From the NCBI GenBank assembly GCA_048569615.1, contig JBLIRK010000001.1:62001-126000 (forward strand): DNA of 64,000 nucleotides. Reading direction: 5' to 3'. Both the position numbers and the translations under genes were made by a program. The notes beneath the pieces are model-generated. The model saw only the letters and a program-made list of their open reading frames with translations, had not been told where the DNA came from and made no database searches. The DNA is from JAYEPK01 sp048569615 (GTDB lineage Archaea > Thermoplasmatota > Penumbrarchaeia > Penumbrarchaeales > Penumbrarchaeaceae). Shown piece after piece: positions 25,613 to 34,471 of the stretch (position 1 is its first letter; each line of letters begins with the position of its first letter).

Positions 25613-28600
25613 TCAGATCTCTTCCGGCTTGACAAAGTGCACCAGACGGATCTCCTCCCTGGAGAGCTTCTCGATGCCAACGGTGGCAAGAGCCGTGTTG
25701 ATCCATTGGAGGGTATCCTCTATCTCGGGCATATCCGCAGGCAGTGTAAGCTGCCTGGAGGAAGGCTCTTCACCTACCACCATCTTCCTAGACGGGCCGG
25801 TCTGGAGCCTCGGGATGTTGTACTTGCCCGGCTCCGCGTTCTTGTCCGTGGGATCTGTGTGCCCCCGGTATTCCTGGAAGTTGTTGTGCCCGTCGGAGTC
25901 ATCGTTCTCCTCGGGGTCCAGAACACCATCCATGTCGGCATCCTTTCTGTCTGCGAACATCCTTCCCTTGAAATAGTCCTTGTTGGTGGCTATGCCCGTC
26001 GGGACGTAGGTCCTCCTTCCTATTGTCTTGGAGTTGGCCCAGGGGTCCCAGGTTCCGTTCATCTCCTCGTATATGTAGCATTCCGGTTTGTCCCACATGG
26101 AGCCGTTGAACAGCTCCTCCCATCCCTTTGGAAGGGAGTCGTTGTCCTCGAAGGGCTGGGGATCGGAAATGTTGCCTATGTAATCGGTGACCCAGACTTC
26201 CCAGCCGTCCGGCATGCCATCGGAGTCGGTGTCGTATCCTCCGATTATATTGTACTCGAGGTCCCTCGGTGCGGGGGATGTCGTGATCTCGTTGATCCCG
26301 TCGTGGTCCGGATCATAACCATACCTGTATTCGTAGAGATTGATCCAGGGGAAGTAGTAGTCCACAAGCTCGTAGGAGTCCCCCGTGGCCGGTGTCCAGA
26401 TGCCGAAGACGAAACCGTCGTGGTCCGCATCGAGGCACCAATCGTTGCCGTTCAGGGGATCCAGTATCCATGCGTACTTCCTCTTCTCGGGATTGTAGAG
26501 CGGGGAGCCCCTGTTCTCGTCCTGAAGCTCCCAGCCGTCCGGCATTCCGTCGCCGTCGGTGTCCCACTTGAGCGGATGGGTGCCATTCTCCCACTCCTGG
26601 ACGTTGGTTAGGTCGTCGTGGTCGAAATCGTCAAGGGGATCGGAGGAAACCAGCGGATTCACTATCCAGAAATGACCTCCGTATATGAGATCGTTCCAAT
26701 AATTGGTCCTGTAGATCCTGTCGTATTCCTGGATCATCTTTCTTGTCTCATCGCTCTTTATGACCTTTCCGAAGCGGTATTCCCAGCCGTCGGGGAGTCC
26801 GTCGCCGTCTGTGTCCATCTTGGTCGGATTGACCCTGTCATCGGTGGACCAGACATCTCCAAGCTCCTCGTCGGAATAGTCCCCGTCCCCGTTGGCATCG
26901 TAGTTGTCGTTCTTGTTCCAGTCTATGAGGGGGAAGAAATCCACCTTGTTCTCCAGTCCGTCCTCCATACCGTCATTGTCGGTGTCGGGGTCCTGGGGAT
27001 CGGTTATCCATTCCCTGTAGTTTGGTATCCTGTGAAGCTCGTCGTAATCCGACATCTGATCGTTATCCGTATCCTTCTTGTTCGGGTCCGTTCTAACGAT
27101 ACCGAGCTTCGACCTCTCCCAGAGGAGGGATGTGTCGATGCCGTAGAGCTCGTCCACGTCCATCCATCCGTCCAGGTCAGTGTCAGGATTCGTAGCGTTC
27201 GTGGGGCTGAAAGTAAGGTATTCCTCGCCGTCCTCTCCCTCGTCGATCTCACCGTCTCCGTCGTCATCGAATCCGTTCGCCGGAAGCATCTCCTTGGTCC
27301 TGCCGTTCGTCTCCTCCCAGTCATCCAGATGTCTGGATGTGTTTCCTACCTGTCCGATATCGAGGGAGCCTCCGAAGTCGGCATCCGAGTCCGCCATTGT
27401 GGCGTTCGTATAATACTTGGCCGCGAATAGGGGGTCGTTGAAGTAGTTGTCGCCGACGAGCTCCCCGTAGAAACCCATCTTTAGCTCCTCTCCGTCCGTC
27501 AGTCCGTCCCCGTCCGTGTCGGGATCGTTGGGGTTCGTTGAAACGGGATAGTCGGTGGTCCCCAGGAACTCCTCTAGATTGGTCATGCCGTCTGGGATCT
27601 TGGTGAACACTATGTCCCCGGCCTCGGTGACGTTCCACCAGCCGTCGTTATCCTCGTCCGCATCGTATATCATGGGTGTTACGGTGAACACAGTGCGCTT
27701 GGAGTCAGCTATCTTGTCCTCCAGGTCCTCCCTGGTGTTGAAGGCCGGGGTCTGGGAGATTATCTTGGCATTGTAGGCCTCCCAGCCGTCCAGCATTCCG
27801 TCGCCGTCGGTGTCCGGGTTCTTGGGATCGGTTTGGAACCAGAGGTTCTCCTTGTTGGGGAAGGCATTCTCCAGATAGTTCGGGAGCCCGTCATTGTCCA
27901 GGTCCTTGAACCTGTCCGTGGAGTTCAGGGGTTTCAGGCCTGTTTCAAGCTCCCACCCGTCCCACATTCCGTCCCCGTCGGAGTCCGCCATGTAGGGACA
28001 GGTCCTGTAATCGAGGAGTCCGTCCTTGTTCCAGTCCACAGCGGATTCCGTATAGTTGACGCTGAGCTCCACGAAATCGTTGAGTATGTAGAGCTCCCCT
28101 GCAAGGGCATTGAAATGGGAGTCCGCGTCGGTATCCCACAGGAGCGGGCTGGTGTGATTCTCGTATTCTTCCTTGTTCGTCAGATCGTCCTTGGTGTAGA
28201 TCTTGATCGGGGTCTTCACGCCTCCTGCCAGGGAGAAACCGTACCTGATATCAAGGTCGTAATCCGCATCATTGGGATTGAGGGGATCGATCATGTCCTG
28301 GGTCCAAGGCACCGCGAGGGCCTGTGTGAGCTGGAGTATCGATTTCTCCCCTACCACGGTGGCCTCGAGGTACTGATTGATGGACCCTTCGTAAACCGTG
28401 GTGGTTTCTCCGTCGAAGAACAGGCTCTTGAGCTCCCTGCCGTAATGGATCTCCCAGCCGTCGTCCATGCCGTCAAGATCAGTATCCCAGAGAGAGGGAT
28501 TGGTGGTCACTGGCTTGTACTCCTGGGGGAGGTAGGGATTGTACCTCATATAGTCATCGAGATTGTCGTTGTCGATATTGGTGGGATCGCCCACAAGGCC

Positions 28601-29218
28601 GTCGGTCGGATCGTCGTAGAGATGGAAACCGCCCTTCCTGCCGATCTCCTGCCAATCCGCCGTCGGGCTGAGCTCCCCGAACATCGGATCTCCCTTCTCG
28701 AAGGTCAACGTTGTCCAGTTGAACTCCACACCCCCGACATATTCTCTGAGGTTGAAAAGCTCCTCCTCCTTGTCGATCACACCGTTGTTGTTGAAATCGA
28801 AGCCGTCCCCGTCGGGATTTCCGGACCAATCGTTGTCGTTGGGATCTATTGTCAACCTCTCGGTTATCGGATTGGGTCTTGAATAGAGAGCTTCCCATCC
28901 GTCCTCCATGCCGTCATGGTCCGTGTCAGGTTGACGCCAGTCGGTCCCGTAGATGTAGTTCTCCTCTATATCGGAGAGCTTATCCGGCCAAGCAATAGGT
29001 TCTTCATTGATCATTCTTATGTCGGAATCCGATTTCGGCACGCCCTCCGGTGTTGCCTTTGCATCCTGCCATGGGCTGCTCTCTTCGAGAGCCGATCCTT
29101 CCTTGTCAGTAAGGAAGTAGATCGCCACAAGGCCCCAGAGGGTGGCGTTTATCAGAACGACCGTGATGATCACCACCTTCACAATATCCAACTTGTCAAA
29201 GAAATTCGTCGATGCCAT
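25613..29218 (-). CDS. Giant surface protein with about 20 calcium-binding thrombospondin type-3-like repeats
   Basis: The first 35 residues hold a single uncleaved membrane helix (VVIITVVLINATLWGLVAIYF), so the remaining 1160 or so residues should be outside the cell. The outside part is made of repeats of the type DPDTDGDGMLDGWE, spaced 40-70 residues apart. Each has the Asp-rich loop of TSP3/dockerin-type calcium sites. There are around 20 recognisable copies, some decayed. The last 70 residues lack repeats. It is likely a calcium-stiffened stalk or adhesin of the cell surface. The ATG follows GTGGAGG and an intrinsic terminator ends the gene. Confidence 0.85.
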   Translation of the reverse strand: MASTNFFDKLDIVKVVIITVVLINATLWGLVAIYFLTDKEGSALEESSPWQDAKATPEGVPKSDSDIRMINEEPIAWPDKLSDIEENYIYGTDWRQPDTDHDGMEDGWEALYSRPNPITERLTIDPNDNDWSGNPDGDGFDFNNNGVIDKEEELFNLREYVGGVEFNWTTLTFEKGDPMFGELSPTADWQEIGRKGGFHLYDDPTDGLVGDPTNIDNDNLDDYMRYNPYLPQEYKPVTTNPSLWDTDLDGMDDGWEIHYGRELKSLFFDGETTTVYEGSINQYLEATVVGEKSILQLTQALAVPWTQDMIDPLNPNDADYDLDIRYGFSLAGGVKTPIKIYTKDDLTNKEEYENHTSPLLWDTDADSHFNALAGELYILNDFVELSVNYTESAVDWNKDGLLDYRTCPYMADSDGDGMWDGWELETGLKPLNSTDRFKDLDNDGLPNYLENAFPNKENLWFQTDPKNPDTDGDGMLDGWEAYNAKIISQTPAFNTREDLEDKIADSKRTVFTVTPMIYDADEDNDGWWNVTEAGDIVFTKIPDGMTNLEEFLGTTDYPVSTNPNDPDTDGDGLTDGEELKMGFYGELVGDNYFNDPLFAAKYYTNATMADSDADFGGSLDIGQVGNTSRHLDDWEETNGRTKEMLPANGFDDDGDGEIDEGEDGEEYLTFSPTNATNPDTDLDGWMDVDELYGIDTSLLWERSKLGIVRTDPNKKDTDNDQMSDYDELHRIPNYREWITDPQDPDTDNDGMEDGLENKVDFFPLIDWNKNDNYDANGDGDYSDEELGDVWSTDDRVNPTKMDTDGDGLPDGWEYRFGKVIKSDETRKMIQEYDRIYRTNYWNDLIYGGHFWIVNPLVSSDPLDDFDHDDLTNVQEWENGTHPLKWDTDGDGMPDGWELQDENRGSPLYNPEKRKYAWILDPLNGNDWCLDADHDGFVFGIWTPATGDSYELVDYYFPWINLYEYRYGYDPDHDGINEITTSPAPRDLEYNIIGGYDTDSDGMPDGWEVWVTDYIGNISDPQPFEDNDSLPKGWEELFNGSMWDKPECYIYEEMNGTWDPWANSKTIGRRTYVPTGIATNKDYFKGRMFADRKDADMDGVLDPEENDDSDGHNNFQEYRGHTDPTDKNAEPGKYNIPRLQTGPSRKMVVGEEPSSRQLTLPADMPEIEDTLQWINTALATVGIEKLSREEIRLVHFVKPEEI

Positions 29219-29421
29219 CTAGTCGCCTCCACGGATAAATGGTCGGCAGTAGGTTAACGCCATGTTATGACCACTTCTATATTAAACCTTTTGGACACTG
29301 GACCAGCCGATTATCGCCCTAGAGTTACTCATCGGCTCATCCATTTCCTATTCCACAGTCATAATGGCAACTATTTAACTCTATTTCTCACATGCGCCGG
29401 TTGGTTCCCGATGATGTGGCC

Positions 29422-32400
29422 TTATACGTCAGGAAGGTCGGGGACCGGAGGGAGACCCGATGATTTGGCGTCATGAACCTCCGTCCCGACACCCGAAACT
29501 TGATCAGCTGCTTCCCCCACACCCGTATCTTCCTCAACGGTGGGTTCGAGGGAAGCATCCCCTCGGTATTCCGGATCCAATTCCGGAGGTTCGCTGACTT
29601 CCCCACCATCGGCCATGTACTGGTCCGATGCATAAAGGTCAAGGCCGGGTTGAGACTGTTCCGGCTCGGGTGGAAGGACCTGACCGGCCTCGCCGTAGAC
29701 CGGATCGTACTCTCCGGGCCACTGATCATCTGGGAAGGATTCCTGTCCGGAGGCCGGTGTATCGGGATAGTATTGCTCCTGATAGGCTTCTCCGGGATAG
29801 TACTGCTGGTCCTGATAGCCCTCTGCAGGGGGAAGTGTCGGGATACCCGGTTGGGGAAGCTGGGATTGGGAATCAACCGAAAGGGAATCATACTGAGCCG
29901 GATACGCCGGAGCGGCTGCGACGGGAACCGCTTCCCTCTTGGGACGATTCCTCACATAGAGGATGACAAAGGCAGCGATGGAAGCCAAGGCGAAGAACAC
30001 GGCTGCCGCGGCGAATATCCAGAGCAGGAAGTTCAGGTCCTTTTTGGGATCGGTCGGATGCGATCCAGGCAGATAAGGATCATAGCCCTTTTCCACCTCC
30101 TCTCCGTCCTTCCAACCGTCCCCGTCAGTATCTGGATTGAAAGGATTGAGGTAAAACCCAGTTCTTTCGAAGTGGTCATGCTCCTGTTTGTTGGTCAAGC
30201 CGTCGTTGTCCGGATCGAGGTCCGCATCCAAGGGATCCGAGGGGTCCAGTCCGAACCTCAACTCCCATACATCCATCATACCGTCCTTGTCCAGGTCCGG
30301 GTCAGGAGGAGGGGCGACAACGGTCACGATGAGGATCCTCTCATCCGAGAATGTCTCGCCGTCGGTCACCTTCAACGTAACGGTATAGGCCCCTCCCCGA
30401 GGGAAGGTATGGACGATGTCCTTCATGTCGATCCCGCTCTCCGATCCAGTTCCGTCCCCGAAATCCCAGATATAGGTCAGTATGTCATCCTGATCCTCAT
30501 CGTATGCTTCGACGGTATGGAAGATCACGGTGAGGTTCCCGTCCTCCTGCTCCAGGTTGATATCGAATACCTCCGGGGGATCGTTGGCGTTGTCGATCGT
30601 AATGTGGCAGATACCCCAGTCCGCTTCTCCGTCCAGGTCAACGATCGTGATATTGATGTCCCACTCACCGTTCATTGCCTCGCTTGTGGCTTGGAGGACG
30701 AGACGCCCTATCGTCTGATCGAAATCGATCGAAGAGGAAGGTGTGTTCCCTTCGAGTTCCCCCAGATCATAGATGAATGTGACAATATCCCCGGAATCCA
30801 TGTCCGGGTCCCCGAAGGTCGGGACTATATAGATGTACTCTCCCTCGATCGTCGATTTCTCCCTGGGCACCTTTATCCAAGGAGGATCGTTAACATTGCT
30901 GACGGCATAGACCAGGTCAAAGCTGTCCATCCCGCCCTGGGAATCCGTAACCGTCACCGTTGCTGTGAAGCCGGGAACATCTGCATCGGATGTCACGAAC
31001 CACATATCGCCGGAGGTCTCGTTGAAATCGAAGTTGATCCCCCTCCGGGGATCGCTCAGCACCTCCTCAATGTTCCAGTGAAAGAGAAGTGTGTCATCCT
31101 TGTCAACATCCTGGGCCACCACGGACACCTCCACCATTTCGCCCTGATCGACATCATATTCGAAGTTCTCGTCCCATTCCCTTACCGGGGAGGAATCAAT
31201 GTACTTCAGATAAGGGTCGTCATTTTCCGGAGCGACGTTGATGAAGAGGTCTATCTCCGCGAATTTCGCGAAATGCTCATTGGGACCGTCGGTGGCGTTC
31301 AGACGGAAGGCAAAGAGACCGTTGACATCCGGTTTGGGGGTTATGAACAGCTTGTAAACGGGAATCCCCCCTTCACCTTCGTCGCGGATCGCAAGATGAA
31401 TATTCTCATCATTATAATCCATTCGGACCGTTCCGTCCGGATACTTCAATCCGAAATTCAGCACGGTGTCCAAATTTGGATCGGTGAAGAGTTCACCCAG
31501 TGTGAGGACATAGGGATCGGAGTCCTCCTGCAGCTCTATTATGGTTCCCTCACCGACCTCAGATTGCGGAGCTAGGTTATCGTCAACGTACGGGCCCATG
31601 AACATTCCTACTCCGCTTTCATCCTTAAGGGCCCAGTCCTTGCCATCGAACGCCGAGAAATTGAATGTATGATCGAAGTCCTTTCCCACCTGATAACCGG
31701 GGACGTCTATCCCGTACCTGACCCCGGCCACGTGATCGCTCCCCTCATCCGGCATTGGCATGAGCTTCTGGAAATGCTCACCGTCGAGCCATACGCCGAT
31801 ATAGGAGGGCGTCTCGTTCTGGAGGTCGTAATATTCGACGGAGAATGTGAAGGTCTCCGCACTGGTACCCTTGATGGGGTCCACCTTTCCATTTTTCAGG
31901 ACGGGTCTATTGTTGGGTATCCTGGCAAAGAGGTTCGTCGAAACGCTCAGTGAAGCAGATCCCCATCTTGACCCGTATGTGACCTGTCCATTCGGACTGA
32001 TGACAAAGGTTTGGATCATGAATCCGATGTACATTTCGGTGCAGTTTCTCTCAAGACTGAGGGAAAATGGACTGGGATTGCACCCGGCGTTGATGAAGTT
32101 CGTTCTTGAAGCAGACGCTATCCTGTATTTCTGCATCGGCTGAAAGTTGCCGGGCGAAGACCTGGTGTCCCACTTCACCCATACATCGATCTCCACCCCC
32201 CAGTCGTTTGTACCGTCGTTGTAATCGGGATTTAGGTTGCCCAGGGAAATGACCATATCCAGAGCCGTCGGGTGGATCTGGTGAGGAGCAGTCACGTGGT
32301 ACCAGTCGAAGAGGTCCTCGTGGGTGGTCAAGCCTCCTGTGAAACCGCTTTCTCCCCTGTTGATCTCCACAGCCCCTGCCTCGTTGTTCGTGTTATCAGC

Positions 32401-32988
32401 GGGGTTGACGAAGGAGGTTTGGACAGTGAAGTTATATTCCATCTTTCCGGAGAAAGTGGCAGGGTCCAAAGCCCTGACCATAAAACCGTAAACGCCTGAG
32501 TATGACGCGTGTATATGGATCGGTGAATAGGTCATGAATATAGGATACCATATGTCAAGGGAAAGGGATAGACCGTCGGGATCAGGGGACTTGGCATGGT
32601 TGTTGTCGGGGTAAAAACCCCAGAACCATCCAACAAAGGCATCGTAGTCATCCGATGCGTTTATGTAAGTCGGTGTGACCTCTATCCTCTCCACGGGACC
32701 CGAACCGCCCGTTAGCCGGAAGTAGTAGAAATCCATATCCGATCCCGAGGAAAGGTTGCCATGGAGCTCCATGGTGCTGTTCTGGGATATCGGGAGGGCA
32801 TCTGCCTGGGCCCAGTTGTTATTGGCTTCGGTCTCCTGGAAGTAGGATCTGGTGGGTGAGGGGGATCCGTCGGCCTGGACCCCGTCCGGAGACAACTTCC
32901 CCGGCCCTGCTTCCCCCTGAAATGGAAATACAGGCAAAGTCAGGACTATTAAGAGCAGAAGCGTGGGAAGCAGTCTGTGTCTCAGCAT
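29422..32988 (-). CDS. Secreted single-pass protein: PPC-like, cadherin-like, PKD and TSP3 domains with long cytoplasmic tail
   Basis: A signal peptide (about 1-27) is followed by two PPC-type segments, EANNNWAQADALP and NTNNEAGAVEINRG. Cadherin or dystroglycan-like repeats (about 480-800, motif NDPP repeated), one PKD domain (ILTYIWDFGDGTGSESG) and two TSP3 loops (DPDNDGLTNKQE, DTDGDGWKDGEE) follow. A membrane helix lies at about 985-1012 and then a 176-residue Pro/Gln/Tyr/Glu-rich tail that should face the cytosol. The role is probably adhesion or envelope architecture. The tail contains PTLPPAEGY, close to a motif in another tail in this window. Confidence 0.85.
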   Translation of the reverse strand: MLRHRLLPTLLLLIVLTLPVFPFQGEAGPGKLSPDGVQADGSPSPTRSYFQETEANNNWAQADALPISQNSTMELHGNLSSGSDMDFYYFRLTGGSGPVERIEVTPTYINASDDYDAFVGWFWGFYPDNNHAKSPDPDGLSLSLDIWYPIFMTYSPIHIHASYSGVYGFMVRALDPATFSGKMEYNFTVQTSFVNPADNTNNEAGAVEINRGESGFTGGLTTHEDLFDWYHVTAPHQIHPTALDMVISLGNLNPDYNDGTNDWGVEIDVWVKWDTRSSPGNFQPMQKYRIASASRTNFINAGCNPSPFSLSLERNCTEMYIGFMIQTFVISPNGQVTYGSRWGSASLSVSTNLFARIPNNRPVLKNGKVDPIKGTSAETFTFSVEYYDLQNETPSYIGVWLDGEHFQKLMPMPDEGSDHVAGVRYGIDVPGYQVGKDFDHTFNFSAFDGKDWALKDESGVGMFMGPYVDDNLAPQSEVGEGTIIELQEDSDPYVLTLGELFTDPNLDTVLNFGLKYPDGTVRMDYNDENIHLAIRDEGEGGIPVYKLFITPKPDVNGLFAFRLNATDGPNEHFAKFAEIDLFINVAPENDDPYLKYIDSSPVREWDENFEYDVDQGEMVEVSVVAQDVDKDDTLLFHWNIEEVLSDPRRGINFDFNETSGDMWFVTSDADVPGFTATVTVTDSQGGMDSFDLVYAVSNVNDPPWIKVPREKSTIEGEYIYIVPTFGDPDMDSGDIVTFIYDLGELEGNTPSSSIDFDQTIGRLVLQATSEAMNGEWDINITIVDLDGEADWGICHITIDNANDPPEVFDINLEQEDGNLTVIFHTVEAYDEDQDDILTYIWDFGDGTGSESGIDMKDIVHTFPRGGAYTVTLKVTDGETFSDERILIVTVVAPPPDPDLDKDGMMDVWELRFGLDPSDPLDADLDPDNDGLTNKQEHDHFERTGFYLNPFNPDTDGDGWKDGEEVEKGYDPYLPGSHPTDPKKDLNFLLWIFAAAAVFFALASIAAFVILYVRNRPKREAVPVAAAPAYPAQYDSLSVDSQSQLPQPGIPTLPPAEGYQDQQYYPGEAYQEQYYPDTPASGQESFPDDQWPGEYDPVYGEAGQVLPPEPEQSQPGLDLYASDQYMADGGEVSEPPELDPEYRGDASLEPTVEEDTGVGEAADQVSGVGTEVHDAKSSGLPPVPDLPDV

Positions 32989-33029
32989 GTGCGTACACTC
33001 CGGTTGCTGGAATGCCTAATAGAAAGTAC

Positions 33030-33040
33030 TTAAATAAATT
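33030..33040 (-). promoter_or_regulatory. TATA box for the PPC/PKD surface protein
   Basis: AAATTTATTTAAG on the minus strand predicts an RNA start near 33010, leaving about 20 nt of leader with CCGGAGTG before the ATG. Confidence 0.5.
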
Positions 33041-33073
33041 TATTTTGATATAATGCGGCAACACCTGTGGAGA

Positions 33074-34390
33074 TCAGGGAGAGGTCCTCGTAAGGGTCCG
33101 GGGGAAGGGTATCGCATCCTTTATGTTATCTAGAGAGCAGAGCCAGGCTATCAGCCTCTCCACACCCAGTCCGTACCCGGAATGGGGCACGGATCCGTAT
33201 CTTCTGAGGTCGAGATACCATTCGTAGTTCTCCACCGATTCCCCCTCTTTTTTCAGGGCTTCCTTGAGGGATCCTATGCTTATGTCCCTCTCGGAGCCTC
33301 CGATGAGCTCACCATATCCCTGCGGAGCGAGCATGTCGAAACACTTCGCCACGGGTCCGGGTGCATCCGCTCCTTCCTCGACAGGTTTGTAGAATGCCAT
33401 TACCTCCTTGGGGTACTGGATGACGACGACGGGGGTGTCGTGGAATTCCATGAGCTTCTCCTCCTCTATTGTCCTGAGGTCCTTCCCCCATTCTATTTCC
33501 ATACCTCCCTTTTCCTTAAGAATTGCCAGTGCTTCCGTATAGGTGATGACGGGCCATTCTTTTTCAAGGAGGGCTTCCAGCCGACCCGGATCGCTCTCGA
33601 GTATCAGGAGCTCCTCAATGTTCTCCTCCAGCACCCTCCTGATGATGTACTTCACCTCCTGGATCGCCACCTCCACGGCCTCCCTGTATCCCATCCATGC
33701 GGCCTCCATCTCCGCCATCCAGAATTCGCTGAGGTGCCTGGAGGTCTTGGATTTCTCTGCCCTGAACGTGGGTGATACATCGTACACCTTCTCGAGGGAG
33801 AAAACAGCTGCCTCCGCGTACAACTGCCATGATTGGGTGAGATATAGCTTTCTGTCGTAGTACTTGACCTCGAACAGGGTCGCCCCCCCCTCCACAGCAT
33901 TAGGAGTGAATATGGGTGGTGTGAATTCGTGATATCCCCTAGATCTGAAGAACTCATGTATGGCTCCCGTTACGGTTGACCTGATCTTCAGTATGGCGTT
34001 CATCTTCCTGGACCTCAGCCACAGATGCCTGTTGTCCCTGAGGAATTCCTCTGACTGGTCCTTGGTTATGGGAAACCTTTCGGCAGCCGATACTGCCTCC
34101 ACGCTCGTCAGATGGACCTCGAAACCTCCGGGCGCCCTTTCGTCTATGTTGACCTTGCCCTTGACCGTTATGGAAGATTCTATGTTCAAACCCTTTGCAC
34201 TAGAAAACGCATCATCCCCGAGGTCATCTTTGGATCCGACACACTGGACAACACCCGTTGAATCCCGGAGCACGATGAATAGCATCCGGTTGCTCCCCCT
34301 TATCCTGTATATCCACCCCCGGAGAGCTACCTCAACTCCCTGGTATCCGGGATCCTTTAACTCCCTTATAGTTCGGAAATCACCGTCCAT
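33074..34390 (-). CDS. asnS: Asparaginyl-tRNA synthetase (class IIb)
   Basis: The 438-residue chain has an N-terminal OB-fold for the anticodon and a class II core. LTQSWQLYAEAAVFSLEKVY and the motif 2 region FRAEKSKTSRHLSEFWMAEME fit AsnRS rather than AspRS (which has NEYTSID there). Motif 3 is GYGLGVERLIAWLC, and the end DAIPFPRT is typical of AsnRS. Its presence suggests direct charging of tRNA-Asn. The ATG follows GGGGTGATTT. It lies between two surface-protein genes but has its own TATA box. Confidence 0.93.
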   Translation of the reverse strand: MDGDFRTIRELKDPGYQGVEVALRGWIYRIRGSNRMLFIVLRDSTGVVQCVGSKDDLGDDAFSSAKGLNIESSITVKGKVNIDERAPGGFEVHLTSVEAVSAAERFPITKDQSEEFLRDNRHLWLRSRKMNAILKIRSTVTGAIHEFFRSRGYHEFTPPIFTPNAVEGGATLFEVKYYDRKLYLTQSWQLYAEAAVFSLEKVYDVSPTFRAEKSKTSRHLSEFWMAEMEAAWMGYREAVEVAIQEVKYIIRRVLEENIEELLILESDPGRLEALLEKEWPVITYTEALAILKEKGGMEIEWGKDLRTIEEEKLMEFHDTPVVVIQYPKEVMAFYKPVEEGADAPGPVAKCFDMLAPQGYGELIGGSERDISIGSLKEALKKEGESVENYEWYLDLRRYGSVPHSGYGLGVERLIAWLCSLDNIKDAIPFPRTLTRTSP

Positions 34391-34431
34391 CTCGAAATCA
34401 CCCCTTGGGGTAAATCCCGACAGCGGAGCTA

Positions 34432-34446
34432 CTTTTTAACTTTTTA
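34432..34446 (-). promoter_or_regulatory. TATA region of asnS
   Basis: CATAAAAAGTTAAAAAG on the minus strand gives two overlapping A/T-rich candidates, with a predicted start near 34412 and a leader of about 22 nt. Confidence 0.5.
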
Positions 34447-34471
34447 TGGAGCCGCAGGTTAATAGAAGCTC

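Noticed and set aside
29473..31575. Long plus-strand open frame (700 codons) opposite the PPC/PKD surface protein
   Set aside because: It lies wholly antisense to a gene with clear domains. Its product is Val/Ile/Arg/Gly-rich with no recognisable family, as expected from the reverse strand of an Asp/Glu-rich coding sequence.
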